DNA of 64,000 nucleotides, taken from positions 16,489,464 through 16,553,463 of the forward strand of contig OZ024929.1 of assembly GCA_964017235.1 (NCBI GenBank). Reading direction: 5' to 3'. This document shows, one piece after another, positions 1-12,500 of the stretch. Below the pieces are notes generated by a model. The model ran no database searches. It saw nothing but the letters and a program-made list of their open reading frames with translations, and had not been told where the DNA came from. Position 1 is the stretch's first letter. Every line of letters starts with the position of its first letter. A program made the position numbers and the translations under genes. The stretch is from Sabellastarte sp. h YS-2021 (lineage: Eukaryota > Annelida > Polychaeta > Sabellida > Sabellidae).

Positions 1-3000
1 GATTAAAAGTGTTGTAACGTTAAACTCATGACTTTAACAATCATGAATTTATGGTAACCTTACAATAAAGATTCTGTATAGGTATAGATTTTCGTAAATG
101 TTTAAGTTGAACAAAAAGTCTCATTTTCTACATGAAATACCATCAAAACACACACATAAAAGAAGGAAAAAATGAACCTTAAACTCAAAGTCAGGTTGCA
201 TTTGTGAAGAGTTAAGGTTATCTTGCTATTTGGGTTCTGTTCAAGGTTTATTTTATCCAGAAAAAAAAATAAGTAGAATCTGTTGCAGAGTATATCAGAT
301 ATTGTAAAAAAACTGTAAAACTTAATGTGAATATCATTTGATATAAATAGAAGTTTTAGGTTACCCCATTGGAGTACATTTCTCTAAAGCCAGTTACTTT
401 CACAGGCAAAATTTGAATTACATTTGTCAAGTAATTTTCTGTATACTGGGCAGAAACAGAGAGAAAGTTAAATATAGAGTAAGAAATCTAAAATTCGCCG
501 CATCACTGAAATTCGCCACATGTAGAAATATTCATAAAATAAACAAAGTGAGGTCTAATTTGCCGAAAGTCTACTAGATTAAGGGTTTCACAACTAAGAA
601 ACACTAATTTTAAGATAATATATTGTTTTCCTCTGTAAATTTGCTCAGGTTGTCTAGATGGCGAATTTTAGATTTTGGGCAAATTTTATATTTCTTACTC
701 TATATTCTCTTATTCACATGAGTGCATGCAAGTGAACTTAAAAAGGGCACATGTTCAAGAAGAGTCACAAATCTGAATTGAATCCATCAAGCAGTTTCTG
801 GGATACTGCTGGGAAACAAAAATACTTAAGTTCAATATAACTTTGCATAAGGCACATATCTATGACTGATAACATCCAAATACCAAACTTGATTTGAATC
901 TATCAGTCAGTTTTTGGGATACAGTCCAGCAATGATGTGTGATGACACTAACCCTGTAATGCCCCAGTATAGCTGCTGGTGACACAAACTGTTGTAACCT
1001 TGACCTCAAATGTTTCAAACTAATCATCTTGCCATGTAGGTATAGGTATCAAGATTGTAAGTGTTTGTTCGAAGTCGTGCAAAAAAGCGTAATAAGAATA
1101 GTTTTTAGTTAAAATTATGAGAAAATTGGTATCGATGTTAATGATAATCCTGAGAACAGAGTATTACAAATGTAAACATTAGTGAATATACACACAGGGG
1201 TGAATTTCAAAGATATGCTAATGATTTGGAAAGTATCAGTGTAATATATGTGTTTTTATTAACGCTCGACGATAGGAGAGGGTTATTGTAATCAGTTTGT
1301 TTCTGTCAGTCTGTCTGTCTGTCTGTGCACCGTTTTGCCCTTATAACTCAAAAACTATACCATCAATCGAGCTCAAATTTGGTGGGTAGATATTTCATGG
1401 GGTACAGACGGAATCTTCCAAATTTGGTGTAATTTGTTTGAAAATTAAAGTCAGGAGACAGGTTTTTAAATTTTTAATTGGGTATATACAGTGAAACCTA
1501 CTTGTCTTCAAAAATCAATATCATGATAGGATTTCCTCCTCATAAATTCTTGCCTCATCAGATATCCTCTGTGGCTGTGAGTGTAATGTGTAGAACTTGT
1601 AATCTCATGGTTGGGGTTCAATACCAGTCATTTCTAAATTATTTTTTTTTTAATTTTTGTTTTTAGGGTTTTTTTAGTAATTTTTTTAAAGGTCTTTTAA
1701 AAAGAAAAGAAAAAAACACAGCATCTAAAATTTTACTGTTCAAAAAAAAAAACTTTAACCAAGATAAAGTGTTCAACTTGATGGACAATAATAGATCAAT
1801 TGGGCATATACAGAGAAATCTGATTTTCTTTATTGCATAAGTAAAAAAAATCAATATTTTGCTGTCTGATGATGTCATTACTTAATGATGTCACAATGCA
1901 ATTGTCATTGTGAGGTCACAAAACCTAGCTTGTGATACGTGTGATATACTTCTTTTGATTAAATTTATGTCTTGAAATTGACATAAATACAATTGAGAGG
2001 GAAGTGGTGTATTTGTCGTGTTTATTTATTTTCTGGTTTTTTTTGTTTTTTTTTTTTTGTTTGTTTGTTTCAATTTCTTGACAGTCCATCACAAAAATTT
2101 ACCCTGAGTAATTTTGACCAAGAAGTGGCTTTTAACCAATATTTTTACCTCTACCAGGAATTTATGTTTGTTGTGTGCTTTTTTGTCTATTTGTCTGCCT
2201 GTTTTTGGTGTTTAGATTACTCCAGAACTAATGAACAGATCTTTATAAAAAATTTGTGAGTAGGACCAGGTGAAAGGAAGAAATTTCTAATTTTTGGGAA
2301 AGACGTGGATCATATTTTGAATACAAAAACATCATGAATTTTCATAGGTCCCATTTCAATGTATTTTAATGATTTTAGCTTTCTACTTCATATTTCTTCA
2401 AAAGTAATTAATAAATTTTGATGTCAAATTTGAAGTAGGAAGGGACTAGCCATGGGAAGGAGTGATTATATAGTTTAGGAAAGATCCAATTAATATATTG
2501 GATACCAAGAAGCCTCCAGAATTTCTGGAAATGCCACCATGATGGATGTGTGTTATACTTTATAACACTTGTGAGACTGGTCACATCGAGTCGAGCGTTT
2601 TGCTCTCTCTGAGTGCATCTTGTTAGGATGTTGTGTCACTTTTATATAAATATTTGTTTGTTTTCTTTGTATGTGTAGTATTTAAAATAATGATTCAGTC
2701 TCTTGAAAGTTTATATTACTAGTTTACTGGAAGTTGTTGTTTCAAAATTTCCAGCTTCCCCTATGTGTCAGAATAATACACAGGGGAACTGCTGTAAAAG
2801 TAAAGGGAGGTAGTCCACCCTCACCTTTACACATTTGGAATATATTTGTAAAACTGAGATATAAACAGTCTATTGTGATTTATTAAGTCAATTAATGTAA
2901 TGTTAAAACATAGCCACTGTAAAGGCTAAGATATTTTCTTTGTCATTTTCACTCCTAGAAACATATGTGTGTTTCTCCAGCTGCATGCAACTTATCACTT

Positions 3001-3443
3001 TGACAGTTTAACTATTATGTTCAACCCTTATGTTATTGTAGATCTTTCCCTTCCCACAGGGCAAATTTTGTATTAATTTTTTACTGCAATGTACAAATGG
3101 GACAGTTTTCTGAGTTAGTTTGAGGCAGTAAGAAGTGTTTTCAGCCATAGAGCTAGATATATGTTAAAATACATTATTTAGGCAGACTTAAGTAATTTTT
3201 ATCTGAAGAGTTTTGTAATTCTTTAAGAAGTATTAATTAGGCAGACCTAATTAATTACTACAAAATATATGTATCAGGATTATTCATGTAATTTCACTGT
3301 AAATAAAAGTAGAACTAGCAAACTGGAATTTTATCAGTGATTACCAGGCAACTGCACATCTGTGTTTACACAACAATTAGTGATTAATGTCCAAGACATA
3401 TTTGAGAAAAAAATTACTTTAAATTTACATGTGTCACTTTTAC
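1..3443. other. Intron or flank of gene B, repeats only
   Basis: No exon recognised on either strand. It contains a small inverted-repeat element (471-710), CTGT microsatellite at about 1306-1327, and AT-rich sequence of dispersed-repeat type, including a block at 2300-2640 related to the repeat at 25921-26535. Short ORFs here are T-rich and unconvincing. Confidence 0.5.
471..710. repeat. Short inverted-repeat (MITE-like) element
   Basis: AATATAGAGTAAGAAAT followed by TAAAATTCGCC at 471-499 is mirrored by GGCGAATTTTAGA ... ATTTCTTACTCTATATT at 659-706 on the opposite strand. The element is about 240 bp and carries no ORF. Confidence 0.5.
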
Positions 3444-3511
3444 CTTTTCTGTCGAAAGCATGTGTCATTTCATGGCCAAAAAGAAATCCAATAGATCCGA
3501 AATTGAAAGAC
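3444..3511 (-). CDS. Gene B exon 12, zinc-binding HEMTH (last visible exon)
   Basis: 68 bp, tttgcattgtag|GTCTTTC to AGAAAAG|GTAAAA. Encodes SFNFGSIGFLFGHEMTHAFD and RK. The AT|G codon joins it to exon 11. The following D-x-x-G-N-L-x-x-W-W exon was not found between 1 and 3443. Confidence 0.95.
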
Positions 3512-6500
3512 CTACAATGCAAACAAGCAAACAGGGTGTTAACCATGCTATATATTTCATTGAAACGTGTATTTAAATTGCAGAAATTTACTAAATGTTG
3601 TATATTTATTGTAACAGTCTAGCAAACAAGTGAAAATGGTTCCTTTAAATCCACCTCACTCCCTTATCAGCCGTGGAAATTTTATCTGTTTTTAATGTGC
3701 AGGAGATGATTACATGTTTATGCTAAGCTCAGTGTGAAAACCACTGGTCCAGTGGCAAGCAGTATTCTCCTAAGCATGCAGTTTCCTGGGTAGCAGTACA
3801 CACACATATTTTGACTTATGTTTTTGTGTGAACAGTGTCTTGTATATAAAACAGTAATTTCAGTTGAAAAGTAACAGATGAGACATATAATTGAAAATAT
3901 GTGTGCATGTTCCTGTAGTAAAAACAAGTATAACAATGGGATCATGTATTATACTACAATACATTGACAAGACAATGAAATATTAAGGAATAAGAAGTAA
4001 AACAAAAATAGAAAATAGTAAAGAAAAAGGCTTGTAAAATACATAAACTGGGTTGTCAGTAGTAAAACACAACTACATGGTATATTAAAAGGCATATAAA
4101 ACTAGACCAAGGATGCATCTGCAAGATGTATCCACCAGAAAAGAACAACTAACATGGTTTTGAAAATAAATGACACTTTTCAAAAAAATTAGACAATTCT
4201 AAATTACTCACAGACATTAAAGGAGTAGTCCCTATTATCCAGTGGGGCTAACATTTGCTCAAAATTAGTGTATCCACCAGAGACATCTGGTGGATACTTT
4301 GGTTTAGCATTTGCTACGCTGCCGCCGCCTCACGTAGAGAGATTTTCGATGTTAACGCTCTCAGAGGAAAACTACACCAGCTATGTTCATCAAATTTGCA
4401 AGATATCTTCATTGGGAGGTGAGCTTCTCTGGGAGTGAAACTAGCCTCATTGTAAAAAACAAGATGGCCACCTCGGACATTTCTGTGAAAATTATTTATC
4501 TTTTTCTGCTGGCTGGTTCTCATAGGTAGAAGGTTGAATCTCTTCATAGGTGGTATGTGTAACAGATATACATGTCCTCTACAACGTGCAGACATTTAAC
4601 CTTCAAGTTCTTAATTCAAGGTCATCTGCGTACTGCCAAAGTACTCCACATAGCAGACTTTAAAAGTGCCTATATCTCCCTTATTATTGGTACTACAGGT
4701 TTTCAATGTGTAACCAACCTACAGGAAATCATGGGCTGGGAATCTTCTGGTGTTGTCAGATTTGACCTTGGACCCCTCCTTCAAGGTCAAACAAGGATAC
4801 CCAAACTTAAAAGTGCTTATAACTCGCTTATTATTGGTCCTAGAGGTTTACAATGTTAAACCAATTTATAGGAAATCATGGTCTGGGAATCTTCTGATGT
4901 GGCAAGATTTGACCTTGGGTCCCTTCTTCAAGATCAAACAAGGATAGCCAAACTTAAAATGATTATGACCCGCTTATTATTGGCCCTGGAGGTTTGCAAT
5001 GTGAATCCAACTTACAGGAAATCATTTGCCGGGAATTTTCTGATTGGTCATATTTGACCTTGTTCACCAACTTCAAGGTCAAACAAGGACAGTCAAACTT
5101 AAAAGTGCTTATAACTTGCTTATTATTAGTCCTAGAGGTCTGCAATGTGAAACCAACCTATCTTCCGAAGTGGACAGATTTGACCTTGGTCCCCTCCTTC
5201 AAGGTCAAACGATGGTTCACTGGCTTTGGTGAGTTGTCTTTCCAGTGGATACAAATTTGCATCGGTTCTCCAATGCGTAGATCTGGTTGTATCTCTAACA
5301 GTTTTCTAGATAAATGACATGTTATTGCGCTACAATAGCTATGTGGAACTAAATGTGGAACTGAATGCTAATCTCGGAGGCCGCACGTCTATGGCCAACA
5401 TCCAAGAAAAATAGATGTTTACTGTTTGCCGTAGCCTCAGGTTGTACTCTCGTGGAACTCTTCTCAACTAGTCCTCCTTTTCTTGTTGGCCGCTTGACTT
5501 GGAAGCATTTTATTTTACTGTCACATGTCAGAAAAGTTTAAAATTTTCATAGGTGTTAGAGGAGCAGTCCTTAGTACCCTGTGGGTCCAAAATTTGCCTA
5601 AAATCACTCTATCTCTTATAAAGATACTTACCTGATTTGGCTGATTTTAAGGTAACCTTAACATGACTATCTAACTTTTGAAGTTATAAAGCCAATTTTC
5701 ATGTTTCAATAACATACTGAACCTGTGTAAGGTCCTCAGTGTGAGTAAATATACACAATATGTGCCCAAAAGGATCAATTGCAGCATGTTTTTCAATAAT
5801 CGATAATCAATCAGCTCCCAATCGGTCAATTATGGCCCGATGGATCTGAAATTTGACTGGCAGCTAGATCTCGATGTTAGGAAAGCACTTGATCCTTAGT
5901 AAGCAGTTCCTGAGAAAATCTGGTGAATAGGATGTACAAAAAACTTTTTTCGATCATGTGGCCTTGATAAAGGTCAATGATCAAAATTTGTACCTGTCAA
6001 AACTTTTCCCACACCTATAGATTTTAACTGCCAAAATCTTTTTGATAGGCCTTATATTAAAGGAGATATTTAACTTACAAAATATTATGGAGGTGACTGC
6101 AGTGGTGGCGTAGGCTGTCTGAATATAGGGTGACACCAATAAGTGTCTCCTTTTCAAATACACTTAATTAAGACTCATGTTTGTAGTTTTGCAAACATAT
6201 GAAGTACAGGATTTCCAACCAATACTTACATTTAACCTTTGTCAAGGTCACATGATCAAAAAGAAAATTTTTTTGGTTCATTCACTCATTGTTGCAAAAA
6301 CTATTTAATACTATAGGGTGTGATTTTGCATACATGTTAATGCCATCAAAATCTAAAGCTAATTAGATTTTGGGACTGATTAGACCAAGATTGAGCAAAT
6401 ATTTGAGTAATGTTGTACCAGTTAGCAATTAGAAAATAAAGTTTTGCTATTCTCCCATACATAGACTTTATAATATCCTACAGGGCCAACATCTACTTGA

Positions 6501-9500
6501 GAAACACCTTATCTCACAAGTTTATGAGAAAAAAAAACACTTTTATTTTGATAACTGTCAAAACTTCAGATAATTTAATTTTTGAAAGTTCCAATTAATG
6601 TTGTTACTACCCTACAAGATCTAACTGCACTCAAAAATGCTATTGCACCATTTGTGAACTGGGGGATAAATCTTTTTAAACTTTAAGATGGTCATAACTT
6701 CTTTAATATGGAGATTTTAAGATCACTTAAAAATAGGGATCTCTCTTAGACCATCCTTGACAAATGTACCAAGTTTCATAAGAAAATGCTAATACGTTTT
6801 TGAGTTATTACATATACAAGGAAACCTCTACGGCGGCGGCGGCGCAACTGACCTGAATCAAGAATATCCGCTTGACTTTGGTCTGGCATATAAATATATT
6901 TGGGTGAAACATGTAATGTCTTTATGTGGGTACTTGGAGTACACACAGCTTATCAAGAAACTGACACCAACCCTGACAAGCTTGGGTATAGGGTCCAGAT
7001 CCTTCTGTTTATGCAAGATAATTGGTGCATGCTGCTAGGGGTAATAAAAAGCCACTTCAAAGAAAACAGGCTGAGCATCAAATCTGATGCTCCCAGAGTC
7101 ACTTGTGTGCTAGACTGGTAAAGGAGGTTTTGGTGGCACAGTGGGAACACATTCAGTTCTAGATTTTTAAGTTTGGTATTTATAAAGCACCAAACTGAAG
7201 TGGACATCCTCTGGATATTGTTACTTAAAATGTATAATCCAATTACCTGAGAAAAAACCTGTCTCCATATTAGAGTCTGAAAGGGGAGAAGACAAGACTA
7301 CTCTGACTGGGTAAATCTTCAAATGTCATCTAAACCCAGAGATGCTAGCAAGCCTGTCACGATTGTTTGAATTTCCATTGAAACGGCTTTTAAGGTTTGA
7401 CATGTCCACATTTTACAAAATTACTACACTCTTCAAGAAGTTATTCAAAGGTGTTTTTTTTACATGTAACCTTCTATCTGGTGCTTCATTGGCTTTTGCT
7501 TCTCACGTTCCCCTCCAACAGATAAAATTTCAAGGTACATGGTCGTCAGACTGTGTTTGGAATTACATACAAATGATGATAATGTAAATCAAGTGGCCTC
7601 TACATTCTCTAAATTATACAGCTTATAAATGCTGTTAGTTGGGTTTTGAGGGTTTTTCATAATGTACTTGTTAAACATTCTTTATACTTTGTCCTCTTAT
7701 AGGTCATGTTAGTGAAATCATAAAATAATTGTCAGATATTGTGTATATACAAAATTCTCTTCTAAATTTCAGTGGTCACCTTTCATTGTGTAACTGTTAT
7801 TATAAGTATGTTGGTAACTTGTCTTCCTTGAGTTAAGGTGACCTTATCTGCGTTATAACTGCATAGCAAATTTATGTTATAATTACATTTGCCACTGTGT
7901 AACTAATTGTGTATCTTGTGGTCATTTTGTATTTGTATTTGTATTGGATTTGTGTATTCTATGGGACATGTACATATTATTATTAGAGTAGTGTGTATTC
8001 TTAATAATGTTAATGTATGAATAAAATTCATAGTACCCTCAGTCTGGTGTTGTGACTGTCTTATGGGCTGTATGGGGGGGGGGGGGGGCTGTATTTTAAA
8101 GGCTCTAAATTTCAGTTGACCTCAGCATTGGTAAATAATCCAGCAAATTCAGTCTCGGTGACAGAGTGTCTATCTTTTGGTGTCTCCATATCCAAAAGCA
8201 ATTTATCTTGGTAGCCTGAGGTTTGCAGTTGTGGTTCCATCCAGCTGGTGTAAATTACTACTTTAATCAGATCACAGATAAACAAGGTCTTCTTTCACAA
8301 GCAAACTGAAATATTTTCAGACTTCCCTTCAAACTATCATGGATGGAGGAAGAAACACCATACTCTTTAGTTAATATTCTGCACTGTAAACCCTCTGGTG
8401 CAAGCAACTACCAACACTCGAAATCCTCTGGTGCAAGCAACTATCAACACTCTAAACCATCTGGTGCAAGCAACTATCACCACTATAAACGCTTTGATGA
8501 AAGTAACTACCAACACTCTAAACCATCTGGTGCAAGAAACTACCAAAACTCTAAACCCTTTGGTGCAAGCAACTACCAACATTTTAAATCATCAGGTGCA
8601 AGCAACTATCAACAACCTAATTCTCTGGTACAAGCAACTACTAATACCCAAGGACCAGAGGATGTATCAGCCCCCCCCCCCCCCCCCCCCCCCCCCCCGG
8701 CTGGTTAGAGTGAGAGATAGATGTTAAGCTCTCCAACTCTAATCCTTTAATTAACAACAAAACAACAAATCCAATATCTACTCAAAAATTCCACTTAATT
8801 TAGAATTTGATGCCCCAACTAATGTAAAGCCAAAAGTAAGGTCCAAAGACAGAATGTGCTCAGGTTCAGAGCTCTGAGATTCTGTGGAACACATTCCCTT
8901 TGATCGGCTGCTTAGATGATCTGATAGTGAGTAGTTAAAAATCACAGGCTCAACAGGAGTAACAGCTCTGCTTTTGCATCTATTTTTAGAACAGCCATCT
9001 TTTTCAGGAAAGGACGACTTTACAAAGGTGATAGCTGATATTTGAACCCACACCACCAGGGGTAGGAGGCCATACCAAAATAAAGTACAACATTTTCACT
9101 TGCTTGTACAGCTACTTACATTGGTCTGTGAGAAACAAAGAACGGTTCTTGAAGGATTGCAAGAGGAAACAAGATCCTGTTGCCGAGGTGTTCATACCGA
9201 GCATTGCAGTGAAGAGGATTCATGCCCCAGCTGGAATATAAGAATTTAGTTGTAGTGACAGTATGGTTTAATTATACCACAAATGTACCCTCTTATTTAT
9301 TATCTGCCACATGTTGTATTTACCCTAAAAAGGGGACATACAGGCAAAGATATATATTGTGCATTTCCTGGTGCCACTAAGTTACTATGCATAATTAACA
9401 TTACAAAGTTGACTAGTGCCACTTTTTTCTTTATATTTATTAAACTAAGTATATGCAAGATAAGGTCATAAATAGGTTTACTTTTGCATTGGGAGCAAGA

Positions 9501-12500
9501 AATGGCCGCGTACGTTCCTGAGAAATTTCCATAGGACAAACATAATTCAGGTACTCTAGCAGGCTGAGTTATGTATGTTTTAAAGAACCTGGTGTTAGTA
9601 TATTTATTATAATACTCAGTCCAATATTTCCTACACTACAGCACTCCAAGCAAAATTCAAACCATCAAAACTCAACAAGTACAGTCCAAGCTATTTAATG
9701 ACTCACATTCCCTTAACTGAAAGAAAGAGACTCAGGGATGACCATTTATCAATTTATCTGAGGTTCTCCAGATTTCCGCTGGCCATAAGACCCTTTGACA
9801 GAGGACCGCCATTTTAACTGGTCATCCCTGCCACTATATATCTACCTGCACCTGTGATCAAACTCAGATCTTCATCATTCCTAGATGAATTTGTTACCCA
9901 CTAAGCCACAATGGCTGATGAGGTAGAGTTAAATTGAAACTAGTTGAAGTTCATTCTGTTTTGAGTGTCAATATACACGAGTTAGAGAGAAGTTTTAAAA
10001 AACTGTAAAAGAACCGGCTGTGAACTACCCTTCAGCAGACAATGATATTTTGTAAGTAAGGCAATAACTGACCAAATACAATCTTCAGATCTTCTGATAG
10101 TAATAGGTAGAGTCTCAATTCCTCTGAAATACCACAAGGTCTGCCAATATACATTAAGGGCTGAATTTTATTTATTTATTTGGGGTTTTACATCGCTTTC
10201 AACACTGTACGGTCATATCACGACGGGTAGTTGGAAGGGCAGAGGAAACCAGTACATACATTTCGTTAGGGTTCTGTACTGTAAACTGCCGACCAACGGC
10301 AAGCAACTACCAGCTTTCCCATTTGAGGCCATGTACGGAATCGAACCCCGGCCTCAGAGAAGGGAGGTGAGAGTGTTACCACTCTGCCACCGTGGCCCCC
10401 CATCATGGGCTGACGGAAGCTAAAATAACTAGATTCGACATCAGGTGGCACTTGTCAAAAAATGGATATGACACCAATTCTTTATTGTCAACTACTAATT
10501 CATAAATGACCTTACAACAGATATTTTAAGTTCAACATAATCCCTACAAATACCAAGTTCACATTTTAGCAGTTTTCTGTATAACGGGAAGAAAAAAAAT
10601 TAACAGACAATATTCTTAGGTTTTACAAAACTGGATTGGCTTTTTATATTGCTGTCTTTAGTCTTTGACTGCAGGAGGATGATTAGTCATTTGGCTGTGT
10701 TGACTATCAACCTGTATAAGTTCTGAGTTTTAACAATCCACCCACATGACCTGAGAAGTATGTCATACCTATTTGATCTGTTATATGGCTGATGGAACTT
10801 TTCTAGGTTCACACTAGATTTCCATTGTAAAATATTCAGCTGGTTTGCCACAGGACTAGTCACGGAAACGTTCAGCTGAAAACAGAAACAACATTTCAGC
10901 CCTCAATTTATCTAGAATCATGATCATTTTTCTTCTACAGTTTGTTCTTTTTGATGACAGTTTTATTTGCTCAAGATATTGCCAAGTTTCAGTGAGCTTT
11001 GTTTCAAGTTAAATAATTCCACCAGGGTATGTAGGCCCAAGCGTTATATTTTTACATACACAGGCAAATTTTACACATTGTTATAAATTTCAAATATTGC
11101 AGTAAATCTCACATATTGCAGTAAATTTCACACACTGTAGTAAATTTTACACAGTGTAGTAATTTCACGTACTGTAAAAGTTCACTAGCTGTAGTAAATT
11201 TCACACACTATTGTGAATTTCACATGATGTACTCTACGTGTAAACATTATAGTACCTTTTTGTAGAATTCCGTTAACTCTTTTGGATGTAAATATTCCTG
11301 AGGAAAACCCAGCAAAGCCTGCATGGACTCGGCCTTGAGTCGAGCCAGATGTAGAGCCGAACGGGTCATCCAGGTATGAGATGGTCTGTTCAAGTAATCC
11401 AGTAGTGATGACTTTAAGGCTCTGTATATACCTACAAACTAGAACCAAACTGCTTTGAAGATTATGAATATTAAAAGCAATATAAACCAGCAGTACCTGG
11501 GGGAGCACAAAACCTCACCCAAGTATACAGAAAAAAATGTGGGCAACAGAATTCTGAAATTATTTTGGATGGAGATCACAATCTAGATCCAGATTATCTT
11601 TAAGGAAGCCATGGATAGAACCCACCTATGTGAAATTATTAAACCCAATTTGATGTATAGTTTTGAATTTATGGAAAAAGCAGATAAATTTAACGGATTG
11701 GATTGTAGAACCCTTAAACCTCCCCTTTTGAGGTTGAGGGTAATTATGTGGAGGCGCAAATGTGCAGGGACACAGACTCAGCTACAATAAACTTGCCCCT
11801 CCCCATCAGGGGACAACAGCAATTTCTATTTCTTGAAAAAGACGTTTGGCAAAAGTTCAACATTTACATAAAATAGGAAAACTTCCAGAATGACATATAC
11901 AGAAAAAATATATCGCAAATGAAGATAACAATATTGTACGAGTGAATAGCACCAGTATTAGTATATTGTTAATCTTCATGAGTGATACATTTTTTCCATA
12001 TATGTCCAATGAGGGACGTTTTACTTTTATTATATACCATTTTGTACGATTTATGGGTTAAACATTAACGAAATGAATATTTAATGAGAGAATGTGAAAA
12101 AGGCCGTCAAAAAGCAAAGGCAACAGTGGATATGAAACCTTCAATCTTTGACTTGCAATATCTCATTTTATGCAATAACACAAACAGAAGCGCTGTAAAA
12201 TAGCCTTTCTAATGACATATAATACATATTTGTAGGTAACATAGTTTTGGAGATATTAAGAAAAAAAAACAGAAGTTATTTACACTAGTTATCAATGGCA
12301 TATGGAGACACCATTAAATATATATTGTATTGAATGTGTATAACATCAGTTAACAGCATTTGATTAAATGGACAATATTCTACTCATCCATATTTATTAT
12401 AACCCTCACTCCTTGAAGGGTGGTGGGTAAGGCTATTGTACTTCTGTTGTTTTGTTTGTCTGTTGGTCCACGTGCATTTTCCAAAACCCCACACATCAGA

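Noticed and set aside
8343..8727. Proline-tailed repeat protein encoded on the plus strand
   Set aside because: Any stop-free 33-bp repeat is open in frame; the proline tail is a C28 run, and there is no domain or splice context.
11185..11508. Long minus-strand ORF taken as the peptidase exon
   Set aside because: The true reading frame of exon 9 is a different one; this ORF is an overlapping shadow without M13 similarity.
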